NCBI GenBank assembly: GCA_902586925.1
Contig: CACIJE010000002.1
Coordinates: forward strand, 62,001-126,000
Direction: 5' to 3'
DNA from: an uncultured SAR86 cluster bacterium
GTDB lineage: Bacteria > Pseudomonadota > Gammaproteobacteria > Magnimaribacterales > D2472
DNA length: 64,000 nucleotides
The position numbers were made by a program, and so were the translations under genes. Under the pieces are notes generated by a model. It ran no database searches, had not been told where the DNA came from, and saw only the letters and a list, made by a program, of their open reading frames with translations. The first letter of the stretch is position 1, and every line of letters starts with the position of its first letter. Below are positions 26,949 to 36,147 of the stretch, one piece after another.

Positions 26949-28757
26949 GTGAAAACATATTTAATTATTTTTACAGTTCTGTTGTCCTCATGTACCTCTT
27001 CCAGCATTCAAAATTCTCCAGAAATCTATAAAGAAATTGTCACTGAAAACAATTTAGAAATATTAGAATTAGATGAGAATAAAAAATTTTTAGATTTCCT
27101 TGAAAACGATTGGAACAAAACTTTAGATGAAAATCCTTTGTTTGCGTCATATGTTGGTGATAAAAGACTAAATGATAAAATTAACCCTAATACAATTGAG
27201 CAGTTTAATAAAGAAAAGCAGTCTAGTATTGAATCTCTTAATGATTTACAAACAATAAATGTATCTAATCTCAGTGATGATAATGTTCTTAACTATAAGC
27301 TTTATGAGTTTGGTGTAAGAAGAAATATTGAAATTGCAAATTTTCCAACATATTTTTTGAGAATTAATCAAAGGGGTGGAATTCAAAGTTTCTATGAAAC
27401 CGGTAACAGACTAGTATATACATCTAGTCAAGATTATTACGACTGGTATTCAAGATTAGAACAGTTCTCAAATAACATTAAAACCTTTTTAGAGATAAAC
27501 AAAGTTGGTCTTAACAAGGGAATTACCCAACCAAAAATAATTACACAAGGTGTAGTTTTGCAGATAGATACAATTATAAATAGTAATATAGATTCAAATC
27601 CATACATGAAAGTATTTTTAGAAGCTGATGAAAATTTGATCTCTTCATCTGAAAAGACTACTTTAATTAATAGAGCTAAAGAGCTTATAACTAATAAAAT
27701 TATTCCTGCTTATGTTGATTTAAATAATTTCTTAAAAAATGAATATTTACCTAACTCTAGAGATTCAATAGGCATAAGTGATGTTCCAGGCGGCAAGGAA
27801 TATTATGAATATTTATCCAAATTTTATACGACTACTAACCTTACACCAGATGAAATACATCAAATAGGTTTAGAGGAAATCGTAAGAATAAGATCTGAAA
27901 TGGAAGCAATAATTACACAAGTAAATTGGGATGGAGATTTTAATTCATTTTTGAATTATCTTAGAACTAGTCCGAGATTTTATTATGATAATCCTGATGA
28001 TTTATTTAATGCTTATTTAATTATGTCTAAAACAATTGATCCTCTTCTTCCAAAAATTTTTAAGGTTTTTCCTAGGGCTCCATACGGCGTTATTCCTATT
28101 CCTGAAGAATCTGCTCCTTTTACAACAACTGCATACTACAATAGCCCAAGTCCTGGTAGGCCTGGATATTTTTATGCAAATTTATATAAACCAGAATCAA
28201 GACCAAAGTATGAAATTCCAGTTCTAACTGTCCATGAAGCCGTTCCTGGTCATCATTTTCAAATTTCTATAGCGCAAGAGCTTGAAAATGTACCAACGTT
28301 CAGAAAATATCAAGGCATAACAGCATTTGTTGAGGGCTGGGGTCTTTATAGCGAAGAATTGGGTGAATTTATGGGAATCTATGAAGATCCATATGATAAA
28401 TTTGGACAATTGACTTATGATATGTGGCGTGCAATAAGATTAGTTGTCGATACAGGCATGCACTATAAAGGTATGACAAGAGATGAAGCGGTTAATATAT
28501 TCGTCGAAAATTCCGCTAAATCTATTCTTGATATCAATAATGAGATCGATCGTTACATAGCATGGCCTGGGCAAGCTTTGGCTTATAAGATTGGTCAATT
28601 AAAAATATTAGAACTTAGAAATAAAGCAGAAAAAATGTTAGGCGACAAATATGATATTAAAGATTTTCATCATGAAGTTCTTAAAAGAGGTTCACTACCT
28701 CTTAATCTCTTAGAGTTTTATATTGATCAGTGGATTAATGAGACTTTAAATTCTTAG
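26949..28757 (+). CDS. DUF885 lipoprotein, probable metallopeptidase
   Basis: Predicted lipoprotein of the DUF885 family. I place the start at GTG 26949 because it gives a compact lipoprotein signal ending in the lipobox LLSSC; the frame is open to a GTG at 26919, which would add ten residues and overlap ETF-QO. The core has the zinc-peptidase-like motif [11 protein letters not shown], followed by [13 protein letters not shown], the second conserved motif. [13 protein letters not shown] and the C-terminal [18 protein letters not shown] are also conserved. It is likely anchored to the inner or outer membrane facing the periplasm. Peptidase activity is inferred from the motif. Confidence 0.82.
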   Translation: MKTYLIIFTVLLSSCTSSSIQNSPEIYKEIVTENNLEILELDENKKFLDFLENDWNKTLDENPLFASYVGDKRLNDKINPNTIEQFNKEKQSSIESLNDLQTINVSNLSDDNVLNYKLYEFGVRRNIEIANFPTYFLRINQRGGIQSFYETGNRLVYTSSQDYYDWYSRLEQFSNNIKTFLEINKVGLNKGITQPKIITQGVVLQIDTIINSNIDSNPYMKVFLEADENLISSSEKTTLINRAKELITNKIIPAYVDLNNFLKNEYLPNSRDSIGISDVPGGKEYYEYLSKFYTTTNLTPDEIHQIGLEEIVRIRSEMEAIITQVNWDGDFNSFLNYLRTSPRFYYDNPDDLFNAYLIMSKTIDPLLPKIFKVFPRAPYGVIPIPEESAPFTTTAYYNSPSPGRPGYFYANLYKPESRPKYEIPVLTVHEAVPGHHFQISIAQELENVPTFRKYQGITAFVEGWGLYSEELGEFMGIYEDPYDKFGQLTYDMWRAIRLVVDTGMHYKGMTRDEAVNIFVENSAKSILDINNEIDRYIAWPGQALAYKIGQLKILELRNKAEKMLGDKYDIKDFHHEVLKRGSLPLNLLEFYIDQWINETLNS

Positions 28758-28881
28758 ATCTTCTACACTTCTCACTGCAATAAACCACATTAGCCCAATT
28801 TTTTTTCCATTTCTTTCGCCATGCAAATGGCTTTTCACAAACAGGACATATTTTTTTTTCAAGTTTAAGTTTATTATGCAA
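28735..28881 (-). CDS. DUF2256 small zinc-ribbon-like protein
   Basis: A 48-residue gene that a length cutoff would miss. The translation contains [17 protein letters not shown] and then YCSEKCRR, which is the DUF2256 pattern: two Cys pairs with a FxWRKKW core. The only start after the in-frame TAG at 28888-28890 is TTG at 28881, overlapping the end of the DUF1285 gene by eight nt. Its 3' end overlaps the DUF885 gene on the other strand by 23 nt. It closes the long minus-strand block that starts at trpS. The role of the family is unknown; metal binding is likely. Confidence 0.82.
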   Translation of the reverse strand: MHNKLKLEKKICPVCEKPFAWRKKWKKNWANVVYCSEKCRRSKNLKSH

Positions 28882-29404
28882 TTTTACCTATGATATGTTT
28901 TTGATTATCACTAACTAAGTAAAGTATATTTTGGTCAATATAATTATTCTCAAGCGCCATATCAATTAATTTATAATAAGTATTCCTATTAAAAAATCCT
29001 TCGATATTACCTCTAACCTTAACCAATGGTATTTCTGAATTATCATATGTAATTAATCTAGTAGTATTATTTTTGTTCAAAATAAAATCATAATTTAAAT
29101 TTGTAGTTAAATATATATTTTCATTATTTATATCAAAATCAATAATTTTATATGGTGCAAGTTCAACTTTTACAGGAACTTTTTCAACGGGCGTAACTAA
29201 AAAATAATCTTTTTTTTCTTTTTTTAATACTGTTGAGAATAAATTTATAAGTTTTTTGTTTTTTATAGGTGAATCATTATAAAACCAATCGCCTTCTCTA
29301 TTAATTAAAAATTCTTGTCCTTCACATATCTTAGGATTCCAAGTGTCTACTGGTGGAAAATCTTTTTGACCTCTAAGGTTATTTGCAATTTTAGTAATAC
29401 TCAT
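28874..29404 (-). CDS. DUF1285 protein
   Basis: 176-residue protein of the DUF1285 family. The diagnostic parts are PPVDTWNP near the N terminus, [24 protein letters not shown] and [10 protein letters not shown]. Structures in the family show a two-domain beta fold, but no biochemical role is established. It overlaps the LysE-type gene by 14 nt at its 5' end and the DUF2256 gene by eight nt at its 3' end. Confidence 0.85.
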   Translation of the reverse strand: MSITKIANNLRGQKDFPPVDTWNPKICEGQEFLINREGDWFYNDSPIKNKKLINLFSTVLKKEKKDYFLVTPVEKVPVKVELAPYKIIDFDINNENIYLTTNLNYDFILNKNNTTRLITYDNSEIPLVKVRGNIEGFFNRNTYYKLIDMALENNYIDQNILYLVSDNQKHIIGKIA

Positions 29405-29999
29405 TTAATGCTGAAACGATTATATAAATACCTATAAAGGATAATATAAATGACATAACTGATGTTAAGTATTTATTTGTATATATTTTATTATTAATTG
29501 AAGATGAAAGAGTAAGAACAATACTTAAAAAAACAAACCATAGAGCTGATGTGATCGAAAAATATAATGGAAATAAAATGTAATAAATTCCACTTAAGCT
29601 TTCGATAAGAATGCTAAATAATGATACAAAAAATAGAAATGCTTTTATGTTAAATATATTAGTGATCATGCCTGTAATAAAACTATTTTTTTCATAAGTG
29701 TAATCCTTTTTAATTAATACTTTATCTGAGCTACTTAAAAAAATTGAGATGCCTAAATATAAAATATATAAACCACCAATTACACTTATTAATAATTTAT
29801 AGAAGTTATTAGATATTATTAAGAGCGATATACCACTTATGGCAAAGAAACAATGAAACAAAATACCAAAACCAATTCCTAATGCTGTTTTGATTCCTGC
29901 TGATCTTCCATATAAAGAAACTTGTCTTACTACAACAGCAGTATCAGGTCCAGGACTTGTAAGAGCAATAAAATGAGCAGCTGCAGACCAAATAAACAT
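29391..29999 (-). CDS. LysE/RhtB-family exporter
   Basis: Inner-membrane exporter of the LysE superfamily (202 residues, about six helices). The family signature SPGPDTAVVVRQVSLYGRSA is followed by GIKTALGIGFGILFH. GMITNIFNIKAFLFFVSLF is the second conserved region. Members export amino acids or related metabolites; the substrate is not readable here. It lies three nt after murB. Confidence 0.85.
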   Translation of the reverse strand: MFIWSAAAHFIALTSPGPDTAVVVRQVSLYGRSAGIKTALGIGFGILFHCFFAISGISLLIISNNFYKLLISVIGGLYILYLGISIFLSSSDKVLIKKDYTYEKNSFITGMITNIFNIKAFLFFVSLFSILIESLSGIYYILFPLYFSITSALWFVFLSIVLTLSSSINNKIYTNKYLTSVMSFILSFIGIYIIVSALNEYY

Positions 30000-30002
30000 T
30001 GT

Positions 30003-31007
30003 TTAATTTAAGATTATCGTTGGTTCAATTTCAAGTTTAATATTAAAGTTTTTAAACACTTTTTCTTGGATATGTTCTGCATAACTAATAATTTCATCTT
30101 GTGATGTATGTTCATTTGTGACCAAAACAAGCGCATGATTTTCTGATACTTTTACATTTTCACTCTTATCTAATTGATTTTTTATTAATTCAATTAATCT
30201 TGCAGCGCCAACTTTTACATCTTTCGAATTTATTTCCCAAAGCACTAAATCATCTAACGAATAATTTTCTTCTTTGATATCTGTTTTTTTAATTATAGGA
30301 TTCTTAAAAAAACTTCCCACATTAGGAATTTGATTATGATCAGGAAGTGAAATTGATCTTATATTAGTAATTAGTTCTGATACTTGATTAAGTGAAATAT
30401 TAGAGAGTTTAATATCATTTAAATTTGAATATTTTTTTATTGAATCATATTCAAGATTTAGTTCTGAATATATATTAGTACCAAATATCACACTATATAT
30501 GATTAAGTTATTATTTTTGAAAATTGAATTTCTGTAAGAGAATTTACATTCCTTATTACTCAATGATAAAAATTTATTATTAATATAGTCATAACAATTT
30601 ATAGTTTTAATTAAATTAGATACTTCTTGACCATATGCACCTATATTTTGAATTGGTGCTGCCCCAACAGTTCCGGGAATTGATGATAAGTTTTCAAAAC
30701 CGTAAATATTACGTTTAATTGTTTCTAATACTAATTGATGCCAATTTATAGATGAGCCGACACTTACAGTGGCATGATCGTTGTTAAAATTTATATCTCC
30801 GAAACATAATTTTAAAATAATACCGTTGAAGAAGTTTGGTAAAACTAAATTTGTACAATCTCCAATTATAAGAACTGGTAAATTCTGTTTTTTTACAAAT
30901 TCATGGAACTCTATTAGATCATCCTTGGTAAAGCATTCAATACAATATTTTGAATTTGAATCAGTTTTTAATGAGTTATTAATTTGATAATTTTCAGTTA
31001 TCTTCAT
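30003..31007 (-). CDS. murB: UDP-N-acetylenolpyruvoylglucosamine reductase
   Basis: FAD enzyme that reduces UDP-GlcNAc-enolpyruvate to UDP-MurNAc in peptidoglycan synthesis. VLIIGDCTNLVL matches the FAD pyrophosphate loop, and LSSIPGTVGAAPIQNIGAYG is the hallmark. CKFSYRNSIFK holds the active-site Arg, NVGSFFKNP the catalytic Ser, and the C-terminal EPTIIL the catalytic Glu. It is a type I enzyme of 334 residues. It overlaps kdsB by 14 nt. Confidence 0.95.
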   Translation of the reverse strand: MKITENYQINNSLKTDSNSKYCIECFTKDDLIEFHEFVKKQNLPVLIIGDCTNLVLPNFFNGIILKLCFGDINFNNDHATVSVGSSINWHQLVLETIKRNIYGFENLSSIPGTVGAAPIQNIGAYGQEVSNLIKTINCYDYINNKFLSLSNKECKFSYRNSIFKNNNLIIYSVIFGTNIYSELNLEYDSIKKYSNLNDIKLSNISLNQVSELITNIRSISLPDHNQIPNVGSFFKNPIIKKTDIKEENYSLDDLVLWEINSKDVKVGAARLIELIKNQLDKSENVKVSENHALVLVTNEHTSQDEIISYAEHIQEKVFKNFNIKLEIEPTIILN

Positions 31008-31716
31008 GTTTATTTAGATAATTAATTGCAGTCACTATGTCGTCTTTTGTATCAATGCCATTTGGAATTGTTTGATCAAATTCTGAGACAAATATAGAGT
31101 ATTTATTGTCAAGAAATCTCATTTGTTCTAACTTGAGTTTCAATTCATTTTTCGTTGGTTCTAAAGATACAAGTTTTCTAAGCGTTTTCAATCTGTATCC
31201 GTAAATACCAATATGCCTCCTTGGATTATTTATTTTTTGTGTTCTACTAAAATTAGTTGCATAGTTATTAAAATCTGTTTCAACCAAAACACAATTAGGA
31301 TTTAATATTTCATCTTCAGAATTTATAACGCCTGAGACAGTTATAACATCACATTTTTTTGATTTGAAATCCTTAATAACAAGTTCTATTAATTGTGAGG
31401 GTATAAATGGCTCGTCTCCTTGTAAATTTAATATAAAAGTATTTTCATTTAGTCTTAAACTATTGGCAGCTTCACAAATTCGATCAGTACCTGATATATG
31501 ATCGGATTTAGTCAATATTACGTTTTTCGAAATTTCATAAATACTGTCTCTAATTAGTTCCGAATCTGTAGCAACATAAGAGTTTTTAGTGACTTTAAGA
31601 GCATTTATCATTACTCTTTGAATTAAAGTTTTATTATTTAGTTTAATTAAAGGTTTATTAGTAATTCTTGTCGAACCAATCCTGGAAGGTATTAAAATGC
31701 ACAAATCATCAATCAT
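30994..31716 (-). CDS. kdsB: 3-deoxy-manno-octulosonate cytidylyltransferase
   Basis: Activates Kdo as CMP-Kdo for lipopolysaccharide inner core. CILIPSRIGSTRITNKPL is the CTP-binding N terminus, SDHISGTDRICEAA binds substrate and LNLQGDEPFIP carries the metal-binding Asp. Length (240) is normal. The ATG overlaps the end of the lpxK part of the upstream gene by eight nt. Its presence shows a Kdo-containing LPS. Confidence 0.95.
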   Translation of the reverse strand: MIDDLCILIPSRIGSTRITNKPLIKLNNKTLIQRVMINALKVTKNSYVATDSELIRDSIYEISKNVILTKSDHISGTDRICEAANSLRLNENTFILNLQGDEPFIPSQLIELVIKDFKSKKCDVITVSGVINSEDEILNPNCVLVETDFNNYATNFSRTQKINNPRRHIGIYGYRLKTLRKLVSLEPTKNELKLKLEQMRFLDNKYSIFVSEFDQTIPNGIDTKDDIVTAINYLNKHEDN

Positions 31717-34477
31717 TTGAAGAGAGTTGTTTTAGCTTCTTGTCTAAGTTATCAATAAATTTATTATTAACATCTGCATCAATAGCAAGATACCAAATTT
31801 TATTATTATCAAAATCTTTACATTTTGATGCATCTTTTTCTGTCATAACTATTGGTAGATGATCTAAGTAAAATATGTCACTTGATGAAAAATTATGATG
31901 ATCAGGAAAGGGATGACGAACAATATCAAAACCGAGTTTTTCTAAAAGATCAAAGAATCTTCCTGGATTCCCAAGGCCAGCAACAGCATGAACTTGATTA
32001 TGCATAGGCCAATTTTCAATACTATATGACTTTCCTGATTTTAGGTGAACAAATTTAGTTGGACTAATATTCATCAAATATTCTCCTTCATCAGTGGGTC
32101 CACTATTGTTTACGATGAAATCAACTGTTTTCAGTCTATCTTTTGACTCTCTTAAGGGTCCAGCAGGAAACGTAAGATTATTTCCAAATCTTCTTTTTCC
32201 ATCTATTACTGCTATTTCTATATTTCGACCCATTTTGTAATGTTGAAGTCCATCATCTGACAAAATTACATCGCAGTCGTTATTTTTTATTATAGCTTTT
32301 ACAGCTCTCACCCTATTTTTGTCTATGTAAAACGGAATTCCTAACTTCGATAATATTTGAGCCTCATCACCCGTTTCTTTTACAGATGTTTCATTAGTTA
32401 CTTTTAAAGTTTTTTTAAATTGTCCACCATATCCTCTACTGACAATACCTGGTTTATAGCCTTTAGCAATTAATTCTGTAGCAATATATTTTACTAAAGG
32501 TGTTTTTCCAGTCCCACCTATTGTTAAATTCCCAATAACAATTATCGGAATCTTAGATGTAAATGATTTAATCTTGTTTTTTATGTATCTTCTTCTTCGT
32601 CTAGATGTTAAAAATGAAAAAATTAATGAAAATGGATATAGAAGATATAACCAAATACTTTTATTGTACCAACTATCAACAACAAAACTTGATGTAACTT
32701 CGTCATTATACTCTGGCATGTAAAGTTGAACTGACTGAACTGGCTTGTCACTAACATCAAGAGAATCTTCAAACTTATTTTTATAGAGTGAATGATAAAT
32801 TGATTTATTTTCAAGAAGTTCTTTATGAGAACCAGTCTCAACAATCTGTCCTTCATTTAGAACAATAATTTTTGATGCATTTTCAATAGTAGATAGTCTA
32901 TGTGCTATAACGATTGTCGTTCTATTAGAAATAAGTTTTTCAAGTGCTTCTTGCACAATTAGCTCTGATTCAGTATCTAAAGCAGAAGTAGCCTCATCAA
33001 GAATAATAATTGGGGAATCTTTATAAAATGCTCTTGCTATTGCTAATCTTTGCCTTTGACCACCAGAAAGCAATACACCATCATCGCCAATTTCTGATTC
33101 ATAACCTTCAGGTAAATTATTAATAAATTCGTCACAACCAGATAACTTTGCTGATTCTTTAAGTTTGTTAACATCAACAGAGGCATCTCCATAGGCTATA
33201 TTTTTCGCGATTGTGTCATTAAATAATGATGGATTTTGGTTAACTATTGATATTGCAGACCTCAAGTGCTCAAGTGAAAATTCGGATATTGGGACATCGT
33301 CAATAAAAATGTCACCAGAAGAGTGGTTATAAAATCTTGGAATTAAATTAGCAATTGTTGACTTACCAGAGCCTGATTTGCCCACAATTGCAACTGTTTC
33401 ATTTTTATTTATAGAAAAATTTATATCTGTTAAGACCTGCTTACCAGTTTCATAGGAAAAGTTAACATTTTTAAATTCTATGTTTCCTTCAATATCACTT
33501 TGATTTGTTCCTATATCAGATTCTATATCTTGATCTAATTGTTCAAATATTTCATTAGCAGCTGCTAAGCCCTTTTGAACAATGATATTTATGTTTGAAA
33601 GCTGTCGAATTGGCTTTGCCATTAAGCCTGCAGCTGTAAAAAATGCAACAAAAGTTTCCGCATCTAAAGATATTCCCAATTGAGCACCAAGAGCAAAGTA
33701 TGCAACTATTGATAGAGAGATTGATACTAAAACTTGTATTATTGGTGTTGCCATATTACCTGTCGCTTCAAGTTTAAGATTTTGATTTTTATTTGAAGTG
33801 TTAGCTTCTAAAAATCTAGAATTTTCATATTCTTCAGCATTAAAACTTTTAATTTCAACGTGGCCATCTACTGCTTCAGAAGCAATGTGAGTTACATCTC
33901 CCATTGCTGTTTGAATTTTTTTAGCAAGTTTTTTTAATCTCTTGCCAGCAATATATACAATTATTGCAATTAGTGGTGCTGTAGCAATCAATAATAAGGT
34001 AAGCTTAAAGTTTAAAATTAGTAAGTAAACAAATAAACCTATCAGTAAAAACCCTTCTCTAATAAGTGTTTTAACAGCATTAGATGCTGCTCCTGAAACT
34101 TGAGTAGTTGTAAATGTAATTCTATTGATCAATTGCCCAGATTGGTTTGCGTCAAAATATGATTTAGGTAAATTATGAAGTTTTTGAAATAGTTCAGCTC
34201 TTAAATCGTGAACTATTCCAAAGCCAACTTTTGACATAAAATAATTTCCAACAAAGAAGCCAATTCCTCTTCCTAGGGCAATAAGTATTAATGATAGTGC
34301 TAGTAATGAGCTAAAATTCTCTTCTTCTGAATTTATGAATCCAATAATCCTTCTAATCCACTCAACAGCGGCAATATCTGCAAATGCAAAGCTAATAAAA
34401 CCTATAACACTTATAAAAAATGAAAATTTATATCTAAATGTATATCCGAGTAATCGTCGTAAGCTTCCAGTTTTCAT
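31709..34477 (-). CDS. msbA-lpxK: MsbA-LpxK fusion: lipid A flippase joined to lipid A 4'-kinase
   Basis: One 922-residue frame covers two lipid A proteins. Residues 1 to about 570 are an MsbA-type ABC exporter half: six membrane helices, then Walker A VGKSGSGKSTI, signature LSGGQRQR and Walker B IIILDEATSAL. From about 587 to 922 it is a complete LpxK kinase with GNLTIGGTGKTPL (P-loop), VSRGYGG, SDDGLQHYKMGR and FPAGPLRES. The join lies near Tyr586-Met587; Met587 (ATG at 32717-32719) could be the old lpxK start. The codon before it is TAC, one base from a stop. No Shine-Dalgarno precedes Met587. Neighbours exbD (four-nt overlap) and kdsB (eight-nt overlap) match the usual lpxK context. Confidence 0.9.
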   Translation of the reverse strand: MKTGSLRRLLGYTFRYKFSFFISVIGFISFAFADIAAVEWIRRIIGFINSEEENFSSLLALSLILIALGRGIGFFVGNYFMSKVGFGIVHDLRAELFQKLHNLPKSYFDANQSGQLINRITFTTTQVSGAASNAVKTLIREGFLLIGLFVYLLILNFKLTLLLIATAPLIAIIVYIAGKRLKKLAKKIQTAMGDVTHIASEAVDGHVEIKSFNAEEYENSRFLEANTSNKNQNLKLEATGNMATPIIQVLVSISLSIVAYFALGAQLGISLDAETFVAFFTAAGLMAKPIRQLSNINIIVQKGLAAANEIFEQLDQDIESDIGTNQSDIEGNIEFKNVNFSYETGKQVLTDINFSINKNETVAIVGKSGSGKSTIANLIPRFYNHSSGDIFIDDVPISEFSLEHLRSAISIVNQNPSLFNDTIAKNIAYGDASVDVNKLKESAKLSGCDEFINNLPEGYESEIGDDGVLLSGGQRQRLAIARAFYKDSPIIILDEATSALDTESELIVQEALEKLISNRTTIVIAHRLSTIENASKIIVLNEGQIVETGSHKELLENKSIYHSLYKNKFEDSLDVSDKPVQSVQLYMPEYNDEVTSSFVVDSWYNKSIWLYLLYPFSLIFSFLTSRRRRRYIKNKIKSFTSKIPIIVIGNLTIGGTGKTPLVKYIATELIAKGYKPGIVSRGYGGQFKKTLKVTNETSVKETGDEAQILSKLGIPFYIDKNRVRAVKAIIKNNDCDVILSDDGLQHYKMGRNIEIAVIDGKRRFGNNLTFPAGPLRESKDRLKTVDFIVNNSGPTDEGEYLMNISPTKFVHLKSGKSYSIENWPMHNQVHAVAGLGNPGRFFDLLEKLGFDIVRHPFPDHHNFSSSDIFYLDHLPIVMTEKDASKCKDFDNNKIWYLAIDADVNNKFIDNLDKKLKQLSSND

Positions 34478-34878
34478 TTTTCAATAGTTCTAATCTGTAC
34501 TTCACTAAATCCATATTTATTTAATATATCCATAATAGAAATAACCCAGATGTGAAGACTATCGGATTCAGCACTTAATATGACTGGGTTACCATTATTT
34601 TCTAAATCAAATATTGCCTGTTCAATATTATCTATATTATCTATATTAAAATTATTATCATTTATGTATAAAGTTCCATTACCAGTAATTACAATTTCAT
34701 TATCTACTTGGACAACTTGAGATTGAAATGATTCAGTTTTTGGAAGTTCTAAAGACAAAAATTGAGAGTCACCTACTTTAGATGTAACGACAAAAAATAT
34801 GACTAACAAAAAAACAATATCAATTAGTGGAGTTATCTCTATCGCAAATGCAGACTTATTTTCAGAAACAAATTTCAT
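34474..34878 (-). CDS. exbD: ExbD/TolR-type proton-channel subunit
   Basis: Inner-membrane protein with one N-terminal helix and a periplasmic domain. ITPLIDIVFLLVIFFVV contains the proton-carrying Asp of the ExbD/TolR family. The C-terminal domain is the usual 90 residues. In Pseudomonas relatives the same place between lpxK and an exbB/tolQ gene is taken by such a protein. It overlaps the fused msbA-lpxK by four nt. Whether it energises TonB or serves another envelope task is not shown. Confidence 0.85.
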   Translation of the reverse strand: MKFVSENKSAFAIEITPLIDIVFLLVIFFVVTSKVGDSQFLSLELPKTESFQSQVVQVDNEIVITGNGTLYINDNNFNIDNIDNIEQAIFDLENNGNPVILSAESDSLHIWVISIMDILNKYGFSEVQIRTIEK

Positions 34879-35474
34879 TAGTTAATAACATCAATAAAAC
34901 CTGAAACTTCTTTTTGTAAATTTATTAAAAGATAGTTCACCTTTTGTTCAAAATACTTATGTAATACCAGTCCAGGAACAGCTATAAATAAGCCAAATGC
35001 AGTTGTTATAAGCGCTTGAGATATTCCAGCAGCAAGTAAATCAGGGTTAGCCCCAGTGGTCTCAGTAAGGCCTGTAAAAGCAGTAATCATTCCAACAACA
35101 GTTCCCAATAATCCTAACAAAGGACTAATTGTTGCAACAGTTCCTAGTACGCTTAAATATCTTTCAAGACTATATTTAACCTCAATCGCTTTTTCTTCAA
35201 TTTTTGACTCTAAGTTATCACGCTGCAAGTCTTTATACTTAAGACAGTTTATTAAAAGAAAGCCCAAGGAGGATAAGTTTGAAATCTCATTAGCTTGTTT
35301 TGACGACATCATGTCATTCTTTACAAGATTTATTATTTGATTTGGGAGACCTTTTGGTGAAACTAATCTATTTTGTAAAAACCATGATCTTTCAATAGAA
35401 ATTGTAATTATTAATACGCTGCATGCCAATAAAGGCCACATAAACGGTCCACCTGCAGATATAAATTCATTCAT
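34878..35474 (-). CDS. exbB: ExbB/TolQ/MotA-type proton-channel subunit
   Basis: Three-helix inner-membrane partner of the ExbD-type protein. The N-terminal helix [23 protein letters not shown]-like segment contains the SIERSW motif, and [20 protein letters not shown] plus [21 protein letters not shown] are the conserved pore helices. Length (198) fits ExbB. It abuts exbD by one shared nt. The window holds two TonB-dependent receptors this channel could serve, but the tonB gene itself is not here. Confidence 0.87.
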   Translation of the reverse strand: MNEFISAGGPFMWPLLACSVLIITISIERSWFLQNRLVSPKGLPNQIINLVKNDMMSSKQANEISNLSSLGFLLINCLKYKDLQRDNLESKIEEKAIEVKYSLERYLSVLGTVATISPLLGLLGTVVGMITAFTGLTETTGANPDLLAAGISQALITTAFGLFIAVPGLVLHKYFEQKVNYLLINLQKEVSGFIDVIN

Positions 35475-36147
35475 TTAAAATACTCATTTTTGAATTTACT
35501 AGTTTGTATATCTTTTCAAAAGAGCCTACAAACTTATTATCGTGAGTAGCTGCTATTAAAGCAATACCATGTTTATTTGATAGCTCCATAATAAGATCTT
35601 GAATTATCACAGAGTTACTCTCATCAAGATTACCAGTTGGTTCATCAAGAAATAAAAATCTAGGTTCATTTATTAATGCTCTGCCAATAGCAGCTCTTTG
35701 TTTTTCTCCCCCAGACAATTTCCATGGCAGATGGTTTTTTCTTTCATATATATTTAAGGTTTTCATTATTTCTTTTGCTTTGTATTTTTTGGACTTATCA
35801 AGAGAATTATTAAGATATGCTGGCATATAAATGTTCTCTTCAATCGTTAAATCTTCTAAAAGATGATGAAATTGGTACACAAAACCAAAGTTATTTAACC
35901 TAATATTACTTAATGAAACATTATTGAGTTTAGCAATATTCGTGTTATTAAAAAATATATTTCCGGATGTTGGTTTATCTAAACCAGCTAAGATATGGAG
36001 AAACGATGACTTACCTGCACCAGACATTCCAGTGATGGCAATCTTTTCTCCTTGAACGATATCTAGATTTATATCGCTTAAAACATTAAGTACATCATTA
36101 TTGATTACAAATGACTTATAAATACTTTTACATTCAATTTTATTCAT
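35467..36147 (-). CDS. lolD: Lipoprotein-releasing ABC ATPase
   Basis: ATPase that drives release of lipoproteins from the inner membrane to LolA. Walker A is [13 protein letters not shown], the signature [16 protein letters not shown] and Walker [31 protein letters not shown] is the LolD-type Q-loop. It overlaps the LolC-type permease gene by eight nt and the exbB gene by eight nt. Confidence 0.92.
   Translation of the reverse strand: MNKIECKSIYKSFVINNDVLNVLSDINLDIVQGEKIAITGMSGAGKSSFLHILAGLDKPTSGNIFFNNTNIAKLNNVSLSNIRLNNFGFVYQFHHLLEDLTIEENIYMPAYLNNSLDKSKKYKAKEIMKTLNIYERKNHLPWKLSGGEKQRAAIGRALINEPRFLFLDEPTGNLDESNSVIIQDLIMELSNKHGIALIAATHDNKFVGSFEKIYKLVNSKMSILNE

Noticed and set aside
32717-32719. 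Internal ATG in msbA-lpxK as a separate lpxK start
   Set aside because: The frame is open across the join and no Shine-Dalgarno precedes this ATG. I kept one gene but note that a sequence error in the TAC codon before it would restore two.
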